This document shows positions 21,890 through 33,208 of a stretch of DNA of 64,000 nt, in pieces. The stretch comes from Platanthera guangdongensis (taxonomy: Eukaryota > Streptophyta > Magnoliopsida > Asparagales > Orchidaceae): positions 53,323,451 to 53,387,450 of the forward strand of contig CM077150.1 of assembly GCA_039583875.1 (NCBI GenBank), given 5' to 3'. Within the stretch, counting starts at the first letter, position 1. Each line of letters begins with the position of its first letter. The translations under genes and the position numbers were made by a program. The notes below the pieces were generated by a model that ran no database searches, had not been told where the DNA came from, and worked only from the letters and a program-made list of their open reading frames with translations.

Positions 21890-22823
21890 GCTGAATCGTT
21901 GTTTCTCCTCATCTTTCTCATTTGGGAAGTGAGAGTTAGGGTTTTGAAGAGAAAGGGAGGGAGGAGGAAGAAGAGAGCTTTCTTCCACCATTGACAGAGC
22001 TTTAGACCTCTGATCGTCGTTCCGAAGCCAAATCCGTGGAGAGGATGTGAAGGCGCTCGTTTTCATCCATGCAAGACAAGGCTTCATGACAAGAAAGAGG
22101 AGTTGAAGGGTAACGACACTTCTCCTCTAGGTTATAGGATGCGTGCATGACATCTTTTCATTTTTATTGATTTTATTTCAAGCATATAGGCACCAGATCT
22201 CTCAAATGAGAGGGATTTGGGTTGCCATAATTCAAGAGTAGCCACCGAGTCGATTGTGTCTGTCCCCGACATGATATTGCATTAGAGATCTGCTCTGTTA
22301 GTGGATTAGGCATTGTTTGTGAAGCCGCAATCGTGGCCGTTAGTCCGACTCGGTGATGATGCATAGCGACAAGACGCAGTTTGAGATGTTGTGTGTCCCC
22401 CCTCATTTTGCGTGAGTATGCGTTTGTGGAACCGGGCAAGGGTAGATCCGTTGTGAAGGCAGATGGTTTCCTTGGGGCACGGTAACGTTAATCGGAGTCG
22501 TACAAGGTTAGCTCTGTTATGACGGTAGATGGTTTCCTTGGGGCACGGGAACGTTACGGTACGAATGGTGGATTTGGGGCGGGAAAGGTGTGGGATTGTG
22601 ATGTGCTAAGGCACGATTTGTCTCTATGGTCGGCTGGCTAGCCCATGACGTTGCAAAGTCATGTGTGGAGAATGTCCCGGCGAGACAAATCCCCCTTTTG
22701 TGGAACTGACAAGAATGCCGATCTTTGGGCAAGCCCGGACGATTCAAGTTGGGTCCTGCTGGGTCTCCTTCGGTGGACTTGATCCCATATTGGAGTCGGG
22801 CCTGGGTCATCGCGACGGGTGGG

Positions 22824-25640
22824 ATCCCATACAAAGCTTTGTATGGTGCCATCTTTATACTTGCTTGGTAACTGTTGTTATAAGCGAACTCTACCATGAA
22901 GAGGTGATCTTCCCACTTCATCCCAAAGTCAAGAGTACACATTCTCAGCATATCCTCCATTTATGGTTCGTTCTTTCTGTTTTTTCCATTAGTTTGAGGA
23001 TGAAACGTCGTACTGAACTTGAGCTTCGTGCCCAGACTTTTCTGAACCAACTTCCAGTCTTTAGACGTGAAACATCCATCACGATCACTGACTATACTCC
23101 TAGGAATCTCATATAGTCGCACAATGTTGCGAACGTACAACTCTACAGCTTCTCCACGCCGTCCTCTTTCCGATTTGGGATGAAATGGGCCACTTTGGTC
23201 AAGCGGCACACAATCACCCAAATCGCATTGTTACCCTGCTACGATCGAGGTAAGCCGTGCACAAAATCCATGAAGATGTCATCAAACTTCCATTCAGGAA
23301 TCGAAAGAAGTTTCAGGAACCCTCCTGGCTTCTAACACTTAGCCTTCACTAAGGCGCAGGTTTGACACCGACTCACGTACAAAGCTATATCACGCTTGAA
23401 ACCAGACCACCAAAAGGATTTCTTCATATCCAAGTACATCTTTATACTGCCCGGGTGAATGGAGTACTTCATAAAGTGAGCTTCAACATCAACTCCCGCG
23501 GAGCTTGCCGAACTGCGGTACACAAATCCTTCTGTCCTTCCTCAAGATCCCGTTAATCATCTCCTAGGCGCTACCCCCGCCTGTTTGCACTTTCATCACG
23601 AATGGCTGCAACTCTTCATCCAAACTAGTCGATTCTCATATACGGTCGGATAAGTCGTTTTATAACTCGATCCAGTTCAATCGAGCCATGCTTGACTTGT
23701 CTCTTGCTACGCACTCCATGCCAAGGGACTCACTGTCCCGAATCAAACGCTCATTATGAGCTTCGATCCAACTCCTTGACCAGAGTATTTCCTACTCAAG
23801 GCATCCGCCACCACATTGGCTTTGCCTGGCGTATACTTAATCGCCACTTCGAAGTCACCAAGGAATTCGACCCATCTGCACTGCCGCATATTCAAGTCCT
23901 TTTGGTCTAGAAGATATTTTAGGCTTTTGTGGTCCGTGAAGATCTCCACCTTCACACAATACACATAGTGCCGCCACAACTTTAGTGCAAAATTACCGCC
24001 GCCAACTCCAAGTCATGGATGGGCTAAATCCTCTTGTGAGGCTTCAACAGCATAGACCTAAAGGTTATGACACTACCATATTGCACCAACACGCAACCCA
24101 GCCCACATCCTGATGCGTCACTGAAAATTTGAAATCCTCCAGTCCCTTTAGGCAGACTTAAGATTGGAGTTGTCATCAGTCTTTCCTTCAGGGTGTCAAA
24201 TGCCTTATTGCATTCTTGAGTCACACAACTTCTGATCCTTACGAGTTAGAGAAGTAAGGGTAGAGCTATCCGCGAAAAGTTTTCAACAAATCTTCTATAA
24301 TACCCTGCTAGTCCAAAGAAACTTCAGACTTCCGCCATGGTTCTCAAAACTAGCCAATCACTGATGACCTCCACTTTTGCAGGATCCACCGCCGCCCATC
24401 ACCACTAATCATATGGCCAAAAATGCCACCTTCTCCAACCAAAACTTGCACTTTGAGAACTTTGCATAAAGCCGGTTCTCTCTCAGCACCCGCAATACTG
24501 ATCTCAAATGAGTCTCATGCTCCGCCTCCGATTTGGAGTATACCAAGATATCATCAATAAAGATGACAACAAAAGAGTCCAAGTACTCACGAAATACTCG
24601 ATTCATCAGATCCATGAATACTGATGGTGCGTTCGTCAACCCGAACGACATCACCGAGAACTCTAAATGACCATACCTCGTTCCAAAACTGTCTTGGGTG
24701 TGTCCTCATCTCAAATCCGCAACTGATAGTATCCTGACTTCAAGTCCAACTTAGAATACACCACTGACCCCACCAACTGGTCGAATAGGTCGTCTATCCG
24801 AGGAATCAGATACTTATTCTTGACAGTCAGTTTATTCAACTCTCAGTAGTCTATGCACAACCACATAGTACTATCTTTCTTCTTCACAAACAACACTGGA
24901 GCGCTCCAAGGTGAAGAACTAGGTCTAATATACCCATGCTCTAATAGTTCCTGCAACTGTACTTTGAGTTCGGCCAACTCTTTTGGTGCTATCCTAAAAG
25001 GAGGACGTGACACCGACCTAGCCTCTGACACTAACTAATCAAGAAATCAATCTCCCAATGAGAAGGTGCTCCAGGAAGTCATCATGAACACATCCTCGAA
25101 CTCTGCCACTACCGACACATCTCCAAGTGACAGCCTGGAAAGGCGAACCTCCAACAATGCTACAAGAGCTACTCCTCCCTGGTTAACTGCCTGCACCAAC
25201 TGCATGGCCAAAATGAGGGAGCAGGCCACTCCACTAAGGCCCTCGAACTTAACTTCTACCTGCCCTTCACTTCTTAGGGTCACCACCTTAGATAGGCAGT
25301 CGATACTGGAACGCTGCTCTACAAGCCAGTCCATTCCCAATATCAAACTGAAGTCAACCAACGGTAGAACTGCCGCTACCAACGTGAAGTCAACTTCATC
25401 CAGACTCCAACAAATGCGCCCCTTTGCCCTGGTAGTCATGGATGACCTATTGGGCATGCACACCTTCAGCTCTGCGTCTGTCGAGAATGGCTCAACTCCA
25501 ATCCTCCGGATAAAGCTTTCCGCAAGGAAGGAGTGCGACGCTCCCATATCAAATAATACCCTAGCGGGGTACCCAAAGACTAACACAAAGCTTAAACATA
25601 GACAACATATATAAACCATCTTGAAAGTCTAAGATAAAAA
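22824..25640 (-). pseudogene. Tekay-like gypsy pol remnant, unit B copy 2, with complete protease
   Basis: Pol on the minus strand from the protease down to integrase. Protease (25640 to 25050) includes GYPARVLFDMGASHSFLAES; the catalytic D-S/T-G triad reads D-M-G, so the active site is altered. RT follows (25031 to about 24350: [43 protein letters not shown]), then RNase H (24224 to 23743: [43 protein letters not shown]) and integrase (23523 to 22824) ending in LTR sequence at the same place as unit B copy 1. Frameshifts and stops interrupt every domain. Confidence 0.86.
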
Positions 25641-25689
25641 GATTAACTCAAACTTTCATACCTGTCACCACATCGGGTTGGAGGATCGC

Positions 25690-26837
25690 TTCCTGCTGCA
25701 CAAGGTTATATACCCTTGGCTGCACGGGTTGGAAACGAGAAGAGCTAGACTCTGCCATCTTTCCTTTCTCCACCGTGCTAGGCCCGGAGCGCACTGACTG
25801 TTTTTGTCTCGGCTCCTGCTCCGCACTTCCCTCAGGATAGAAACGAGCTATGTTGCCCGGTTTACCATACTTATAGCACGTTCGTGGTCCCTTGAAGCGA
25901 GACCCCCTGACTCCATACTATCCTTCTCCCAATTCTTATAAGAAGTTCTTTCACTTACTCCCGTTAGTTCTTCCTTGAGATTGAGAAGACTTTCCTTCTC
26001 CCTGCTTGGCCGCAAAACCCTTGTAACGTTGGGTTCACTCTAAATCGCTCTCCAACGTTCTGGCAGCCTCAACCAGCTCATTGAAACCAGCATTCGTCAT
26101 AGATATGAGGGGTTGCCTCAGATTCTCCCTCAATCCATGGTAGAAGAGGTTGTCCCTCTCCACATCATCAGCCATGGTCGTTCCAGCATAACGACCCAAC
26201 CTAGTAAACTCCTGAACATACTTGTCCACTATTTTGTCCCATTGCACCAAGTGAAGAAATTGCCTCTGAAGGGCAAGCCTTGTCGACATAGGAATGCACT
26301 TCTTCAAGAAAGCATTCCTGAATTCTTCAATGGACGGGGTGTGTACAGGAAACTGGCGACCACTTTGGCTCACCCCACCACAACTTAGCGTCTCCTTCCA
26401 AGTTGAAGGTCGCAAACTCAGATTACTTTTCCTCTAGTATCTCTGTCGCCCTCAGAAGTTCTTGAATCCTTGCCCACCAATCCTCCGCATCAGTAGGCCT
26501 GCCGAATCCTTAAACATTGGAGGATGGAAGCTTAGGAAGTACTTCATCTGTCGGTCTCCATGTCCGACAAATACTCTTTCTGCCAATGGCTTTGCTTTCT
26601 TAGCTCCTCCGCCTAGCATGACTGTTGTGGCATCAGGGGTAGCAAGAGTTACTACCCATGCAACAGGGGTCCCAACATGGGCTGCTGAGGCAGCTTGGGC
26701 TGCACCAATACTTCTGCAAGCATGCGACAGAAATCGGTCGGGGTTACCCACATGCCCAACGGACCTAGTGCAGTATCACCGCACGCCGAAGGCTCTTCTG
26801 GTAGCCTTGACGTCCTCATCTCATCACTTGCACCCAA
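25690..26837 (-). pseudogene. Tekay-like gypsy gag with decayed zinc knuckle
   Basis: On the minus strand: a start region near 26837 (RTSRLPEEP, PTDFCRMLAEVL), then, shifted, the matrix/capsid part FLSFHPPMF, DAEDWWARIQELL, FNLEGDAKLWW, then 26415 to 26035 with FRNAFLKKCIPMSTR, FTRLGRYAGTTMADD, FYHGLRENLRQPLI and FNELVEAARTLE. The zinc knuckle at about 25860-25900 reads CYKYGKPGNIARFY: second and last cysteines and the histidine are lost from CX2CX4HX4C. Several frameshifts. In the family the product forms virus-like particles; this copy is dead. Confidence 0.84.
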
Positions 26838-26988
26838 AGCAAATCAAGGTAAAATAAGAATTAGTCTCTATTCGCAAGACTTAGACACTAGGACACTCAC
26901 GGTCCCGCGATACTCCTATGTGGATAACTTCTTAACGCAATTTGTTTATGAAATTCGTCCACAAAGACATACCTTGGACACTAACCTA

Positions 26989-27000
26989 GCTCTAATACAA
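26989..27000 (-). other. Primer binding site of the Tekay-like element
   Basis: Minus strand reads TTGTATTAGAGC, two mismatches from the TGGTATCAGAGC initiator-Met consensus, 3 nt from the LTR boundary at 27004. Confidence 0.6.
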
Positions 27001-27003
27001 AAT

Positions 27004-28522
27004 TGTAACACCTCCCCTGTCATGACTGTATAATATAGGTCCGGCCGGGGCCCCACAACAAACAGACTCCACAGCTTTAGCATTAAAAGATGATATGAAC
27101 TACCCAACTCAAAACTCAGACTAAAAATAGCAGAAATAAACAATCAGACTAGAAGTTATCCACCAAACGGAGAGTATCAAAATGGCCTTAGGGCCTTGCA
27201 CAACATAAGTCCATGACTTAAGCATCATTAAACAATAATAATGTGCATATGCACTACTAAGCTACCTCGACATATAAGCCGGATTACATTTCCTGGAGCA
27301 TACATTCAATTAGAATACATGCAAATAATAGAAAGATCACTTCATACGACTTAGAACTTTTTGGTCGGCGAGCTTGCTCCTGCTTGCGATCCTTGCCCTG
27401 TAAAAATTTGGTTGTAACGTGGGTCAGCATAGGTTGACCTCAATTATGTAACCAACACATCTCCTCTCGGCCGTCCCTCACGGACCCCGGGGCACTCCAT
27501 CACCCTGCAAGTCAGCAATTCGTATGCAAAATACAATAACATGTAAAACTATAAAACAGGTTTGGATGTCTCATACAACAAACACGTTTCTATGTTGAGC
27601 ATATAATAAAATGGGCCTACAATGCAGCATGAATGCAATCCCGGGTTTCACCCAAGGCACCCTAAAGCGTATGCTTCTAACACATCATCACATCGGGTAC
27701 TTTAAATTATCCATTGACGTTCAAGCCGCAAACACAAGGGTACTCTAAATTCCCCAAATGATATACAAACCGCAATCACAAAGGTACTCTGAATTCCCCC
27801 AAATAGCAAACAAGCCGCCACACAAACAAACCGATAAGAAACCTTATTAGACCCCACCCGTCGCGACGACCCAGGCCCGGCTCCAATATCGGATCAAGTC
27901 CACCGAAGGATACCCAACGGGACCCAGCTGGAATCGTCTGGGCTTGCCCAAACTCAACATTCTCGTCAGTTCGACAGCAGGGGACTTATCTCGACGGGAC
28001 AATCTCCACACATGACTTTGCAATGTCACGGGCTAGCCAGCCGACCGTAGAGACAAATCACGCCTTAACACATCACAATCACAGGCCTTTCCCGCCCTAA
28101 ATCCACAGTTCGTTCTGTAACGTTCCCGTGCCCCAAGGAAACCATATACCGTCACAACGGAGCTAACCTTGTCCGGTTCGATTAACGTTATCGTGCCCCA
28201 AGGAAACCAACTACCGTCACAATGGAGCTAACCTTGTTCGGTTCCGCATACGCTTACTCTCGCGAAAAAAAGGAGGGAACATGCAACATCTCAAACGACG
28301 TCGTCACTATGCATCATCACCGAGTCGGACTAACGACCGTGACTGCGGATTCACCCACAGTGCCTAATCCACTAACGGAGCGGATCTCTAATGCAATATT
28401 ATGCCCGGAATGGGCACAATCGACCCGGTGGCACCTCTTGAACCATGACAACCTAAATCCCTCTCATTTGAGAGATCTGGTGCTTATATGCTTGAAATAA
28501 AATAAAGAAAAGGAAAAGATAC
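27004..28522 (+). repeat. Tekay-like LTR, plus orientation, interrupted by the LARD
   Basis: Starts TGTAACACCTCCCCTGTC. Its internal order (GTGGGTCAGCATAGG, then the conserved CCACCCGTCGCGACGACCC block at 27855, then TTTGAGAGATCTGGTGCTT at 28455) runs in the plus direction, whereas the LTR copies in the 13-26 kb array run minus. It is cut at 28522 by the LARD; the remainder was not found beyond 34712. It abuts a minus-strand primer binding site, an abnormal configuration. Confidence 0.7.
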
Positions 28523-28689
28523 TGATAGATTTTAAATATTCCTATTTTGATGTACATTAAATAAGTCGTTTTACTTTATTTTGTTATTTTTACTTAATTT
28601 TCTGTAATAAATTGCTCCTATTTTAGAATATTTTCTAACTTAGTTTATTTTGATTTTCTGAAAAATTTCAGGAAAAGTCAATTTTTTGC

Positions 28690-29345
28690 ATATATCACGC
28701 CCGTGTAATTATTCGACACGCCTGTGGCCTGGGCGTGATACGTCAATTTCCCATGAAATCAGCGAATTTGAAGAAAAATCATGTGACACGCCTGGACACA
28801 CGCTCGTGTCCAAGGACACGCCCCGTGTTCTAGGCCCGCGCCAGCCAGATCGATGTTTTGCGCTCGACGTTCGTCGAGCCGACAGAGACACACCCGTGTC
28901 CAATTATTCGACACGCCCGTGTCCAATTATTCGACACGCCCGTGTCATTCTCGATCGACAATCACGGCTCCAGCTCGACGATTTTCCGCTCGACTCGTCG
29001 ACCCAACAGAGTGACACGCCCGTGTCAGCCTGACACACCCCGTGCCGATGCCCGTGACCATCTCTCGACATTCTTCACTCGACTATCATCAACTCAACCA
29101 ACACACCCTTGTCAAGACGCCACACGGGCGTGTACTCCTCCACCTGGCCCGACAAACTGCCGCCGACGACTTTCAATGCAAACGACGCCCAGTTCAACCT
29201 CCCCGACACGCCCGCAGTCACGCCCGTGACCTGGGGCGTGACCGCCGCGTTTTCAGCCGCAAAGTCAATTTCATGTCAAATCGGACGACCGCCATTTAAA
29301 TGGTGCTGACATGCCCCCTGACACGCCCGCGTTAGAGGGCGTGTT
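28690..29345. repeat. GACACGCCCGTGTC palindrome cluster in LTR U3
   Basis: At least a dozen variants of the near-palindrome GACACGCCCGTGTC, some preceded by ATTATTC, plus CTCGACGTTCGTCGAG near 28862. Strongly CpG-rich against an AT-rich element. The partial second LTR repeats the first of these. Confidence 0.82.
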
Positions 29346-29361
29346 CCATGAAATTTTTGTC

Positions 29362-29368
29362 TATAAAT
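29362..29368 (+). promoter_or_regulatory. LARD LTR TATA box
   Basis: CTATAAATTT just downstream of the motif cluster, the same order as in the copia LTRs. Confidence 0.5.
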
Positions 29369-30089
29369 TTCCAGCTTCTGTAAGGATTTCTGTTCCCTTT
29401 CCATGAACCATTTTGTATAGGGTTATGCTACCGAGATGATCCCAAATGTTATGTAAGAGATATTCCCCCCCACTCTTTAGCTTTTGTTTTCGTTCTTTGT
29501 AACCCCTGTTTTTTACTTAATCAAATGTGTTTTTTCGTCTCTTTACATGATGTTGGAATGAATCTAAGCAACAAAACCTTATACAATCTTATTTTTACTT
29601 GTTTTGCTTTTGTTTTTATTCTTTAAAATGGGTGTGTGAGTGTATGAGATTAGTTCTTTTTATGCTTTTATACTTCATTATTTTTAGTTAGTTTTGTTTA
29701 GACTTAGTTCTTTATAGCCTTTAATGCACTCCTATAAATCTGAAAAAGCGTTTTCAAAGTAATTTTTATTTTTGCTAACTTAGATTTTCGTGTTTAGCTC
29801 GTAAAATTTTCGTTCCTTTTTTCTTTATTTTCACTTTATATGCACTTTTACGGAGTTATAGGAATGTATATATAGTTGTTTTAATTTTTCAAACACTTAA
29901 TTTACCTTTTATTTTCAAAAACTTTTTGCTCATTTTATTTTTCTGACTCATTTTATTCATTTCTACGAATTCTAGCGGTAGAAATGTAATCGTTTTAATT
30001 TTTCGGCAACTTAGTCTTTTCCTTTTTCTTGTACGTGTGCGTGCGTGTATGGGTTAGTTTAAATTGCTTTCTTTCAATTCTATAGAGGG

Positions 30090-30545
30090 GTACGTGTGTT
30101 GCATTTATTTTCGCCTACTCGTTAAAGGTTAAATGACGTGCTTTAATTTTCTCCTACTCGGTTGATTAGGACTTGTGTGCGTGTGTTTTAATTTCAAGTA
30201 GAGTGCGTGAGTGTTAGCATTTATTTTCGCCTACTCGCTAGGAGTTAAATGACATGATTTTATTTACCGCCTGCTCATTTGTGTTAAATGACAAGTCTTT
30301 ATTCTGTAATTATTTAAGTAGTACTTGTACTTGTATTTATTTATGCCTACTCGATAGGAGTTAAATGACATGACTTAATTTTTCTCCTACTCATTTGAGT
30401 AGGATTTGTGTGCGTGCGTTTTAATTTTCAGTAGAGTACGTGAGTGAGTGCATTTATTTTCTCCTACTCGTTTGAGTAGCACTCACTTTATTTTGTCCCT
30501 CCACTCATTTCAGTGCTACTCGTTTGAGTAGGACTTGCACTTTAC
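30090..30545. repeat. Dispersed CTACTC..GAGTAG repeats
   Basis: About eight units of CTCCTACTCGTTTGAGTAG-like sequence, many palindromic, alternating with TTAAATGACRTG and TTTTAATTTTCAGTAGAG blocks. Transcribed position if the TATA at 29362 is used. Confidence 0.7.
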
Positions 30546-31474
30546 TGCTTTCCTTTTACTGCTTTTTCATCGCTGCCGTCCCCATTCCGATTAGTGGCTA
30601 ACCTTTCTTAGCCCTCAGTATCAAAGAGCATTGGGATAAATAAAATTGCTTTAAATAATTAAAGATCCTGTTTTTCCAATTAATTAAAATTAACTTAAGG
30701 TTTGCCTAGGGTTTACGATGCGTAGGACCACATAATCGATGTGTTTTGCCCTATTTTCGTAGTCCATACGCTAGCTAGCCGAGTGGCCGTGCGTATGGAC
30801 CTATCACCCCTTGGTAAAGAGAGTTCCGCACTAACCCTCGAGAGAGGAGGCCCTCCAACTCTACCGGATTGGGTTCCCCACCCAATAGCGGGGTTCTTAG
30901 CGTAATGCGGGCGTTAAGAGGAATCCTTCGTCGGACGAGAGCCCGGTCAAATAGTCTTAGCGTTCAGGTGAGCGATAGTCCTAGAGATATGTGAGCTCAT
31001 TTTAGTGGAACCTCCACGACCAAGTCTCCGCCTTAATTAATTAGAAATTTAGGATCTCTTTTTATTAAAGTATATTTTAGTTCAAATTTTATTCGCTGCC
31101 CTCGAGCTAAGCTCTTCATCGGCTCCATCTTTTTTATGCTTTCATTTTTATTGCCTTCTTATTATATATATAAAATTACCCGAAAAGTAATTATTGGTAA
31201 AATAATAGTCCCCTTTAGGAAAGAGTAAAAATAATAAACTGATCCCGAGAACAATACGACCTTGATATTCCACACCAGAATATCATGTACTACACACGAT
31301 AGGTGAACTTGCCTCCTTTCATTAAAACTCGACTCAAATGTTTTTATATCCAAATAATAAATCTGTGCGCCCCGTTTTCTAAATAAAAACCACAATACGC
31401 TTTTCTTAAATAAAACCGCCCGGGGCGCCGCGAGCTCGTAATCATTTTTTGGAGTTTTAACCCGCATCAAGTTT

Positions 31475-31490
31475 TGGCGTCGTTGCAAGG
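31475..31490 (+). other. Primer binding site, Asp-tRNA type (decayed)
   Basis: TGGCGTCGTTGCAAGG compared with TGGCGCCGTTGCCGGG expected for Asp tRNA priming in Athila-like elements. Confidence 0.55.
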
Positions 31491-32984
31491 ACCATTCGTG
31501 TCGTTATTTCGAACTCCGGAATACCTTTAATTTTACTATTATCTATATACAAAAAAATGGCCAACTAAAATAAATTAATAATAAGTATTATTAATATAAA
31601 ACTTACAAAATATATAAAAAAACTACTTCAAAAAAAACAACACCAAAACTTAAAAAAAATTATGTTATAATATCTATAATTATATAAATAAAATGATGTC
31701 GTTTTCTACTAACAAAAACTAACTTAAAAACTAAAAATCCAAAATCTCAAAACTTAAAAATTAAAAATAAAAATCTAAAACACTTAAAAACTAAAAATCC
31801 AAAAATCTCAAAAACTAAAAAATCTAAAACTCTAAAACACTTAAAAAACTAAAAAAATAAAAAATAATAAAAAAACATAAAAACTGAAAAATCAAAAAAT
31901 CTAACAAACTTAAAAACTAAAAAATAAAAAAAAGTCTAAAAAATTTCAAAAAAAAAATCAAAAATCTAAAAAAACTTTGCGCGCACTTATTCACAAAACT
32001 TAAATAAAAACAACCAAACCAAATGATTTACAAAAACTACTAACCATTGAAAATAAATAAAATTTTTCTATTTTTTATATATCAATTTTGTTTTCACTTC
32101 GGCGCGCTTCACACTATTGTGCACGTTAGAGGACGCATTTTTGTACATGCTCAAGCTAAGCCGTTTGTTTCAACACACACACACACACTTGCCCCTACCG
32201 CCCGTACCTTTTCGCCGAGTTTATTATTTTTGTTATTCTCTTTTTTGCTATTTCTTTTTCATAATGCATGGTTTTCACATGTGCCTCCCCAAACTCGTCT
32301 TAGGGAAACTTCTACCCGCCTTTTTATTTTTGACCATATTTCATTTTGTATATTACCGTTCTACATACTTAGATTGCAACATTGAGGACAATGTTGGCTT
32401 TAAGTATGAGGCTGTTTTCTTATTTTTTCTACTTTCTGCACTTTTACATTTTGCAATAATAACAAAAATCATCAAGAATAAAAAAATTGCAAAAATAAAA
32501 TCTTCAAAAAAAATGTTCTCCTTGTTTTTTATAAAGAAAAAAACCATAAAACAAAAAAAAAACAAAATTTTTCTCCTTGTTTTAGCAAGCCCGCGGCGTT
32601 CGACTCATCGAACAAACCACCTAAATAAGAGTCTGTTCGCGGCCATCGAGTTTTTACGTTGTCCTTTTTTTGCAAAAAATGTTTTTTCGAAAATACCAAA
32701 AATCCTAAAAAAAGAATAAACTCTAAAAATAAAAAAAAATAAAAAACAAAAAAAAAGATAAAAGCTCTAAAAAATTCCAAAAAAATGTATTGTTAATTAT
32801 GTAACGAATAATTCAATCATCTCATTCTTAACCCTTTTCGCTCTCCAAAAATTTAGTTGCGAGTTAATTTATAGTCGAATTTTAGTTATTCTTTGCTTTC
32901 TATTTGTTTATTAATTAGAGATCGATAGATTTAGATATCTGAGGTTAAGTGGCGATTTGGAACAACTACTATAAAGGCTCCTTC
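31491..32984. other. LARD internal domain, AT-rich, non-coding
   Basis: Long A-rich runs (31560-31980) and T-rich runs. The block CATTGAGGACAATG followed by TTTAAGTATGAGG (32377-32409) resembles the sequence near polypurine tracts of Athila-like elements. Open frames here are low-complexity Lys/Phe runs, not genes. Confidence 0.55.
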
Positions 32985-33208
32985 CGGTGCTTCTGGGGCG
33001 ATTACGGGTCGGACCCCGGGTGCATGTTTTACTTGTGGGAAGCCGGGACACTTTGCCCGTGACTGCCAGAGTGGAGACCAACCGTTTCTACGAAGGTCTA
33101 AGAGATGACTTGAGGCTACTACTCTGGGTGCCGATGGCGCAGGGTTTCTTGACCTTGGTCAACAAGGCCCGGTCCTTGGAGAAGAACATGATTTTTTTAA
33201 AAAATTAA
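32985..33208 (+). pseudogene. Two permuted gypsy gag fragments
   Basis: First a zinc knuckle CFTCGKPGHFARDC (about 33027-33068), a perfect CX2CX4HX4C, then immediately, in another frame, FYEGLRDDLRLLL and GFLTLVNKARSLEKN, from the gag helical domain that normally lies N-terminal of the knuckle. The order is thus reversed, as expected from rearranged or template-switched fragments. No start and no continuous frame. A minimal gag relic in an otherwise non-coding element. Confidence 0.78.

Larger units (their letters stand above)
21365..22823 (-). repeat. Truncated Tekay-like LTR, copy 2
   Basis: Near-identical to 15262-16749, with the same integrase/LTR junction (22823) and the same loss of both LTR termini. 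Confidence 0.72.
13379..25560 (-). repeat. ~6.1 kb tandem duplication of gypsy remnants (two copies)
   Basis: Segment 13379-19470 is repeated as 19473-about 25560 in the same orientation. Landmarks recur with an offset of about 6070-6095: the integrase cut, the RT/gag scrap, the minisatellite, the TATA region, the LTR/integrase junction and the second pol. Small indels and scattered substitutions separate the copies, including one fewer 24-bp minisatellite unit in copy 2. Confidence 0.82.
28523..31469 (+). repeat. 5' LTR of the LARD (~2.95 kb)
   Basis: TG...CA limits inferred from the repeat start at 28523 and the primer binding site at 31475. It contains an ACACGCCCGTGT motif cluster, a TATA box, dispersed CTACTC...GAGTAG units, and a GC-richer segment (30700-31030). 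The length is large but plausible for Athila-like LTRs; the 3' limit is inferred because the second LTR is truncated. Confidence 0.6.

Noticed and set aside
22173..22439. Open frames in the Tekay LTR copies (also 28222-28500)
   Set aside because: They lie in LTR sequence, are not conserved as frames among the three copies and lack domains.
28686..29309. Open frames with repeated DTPVS / RHARV peptides
   Set aside because: Produced by the GACACGCCCGTGTC repeats; overlapping frames on both strands, no domain.
30760..30800. tRNA-like GCTAGCCGAGTGGCCG segment in the LARD LTR
   Set aside because: No acceptor stem, T-loop GTTCRANNC box or cloverleaf fits around it.
32047..32780. Phe/Lys-rich 70-200 residue open frames on both strands
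   Set aside because: Low-complexity A/T runs inside the LARD without start context or homology.
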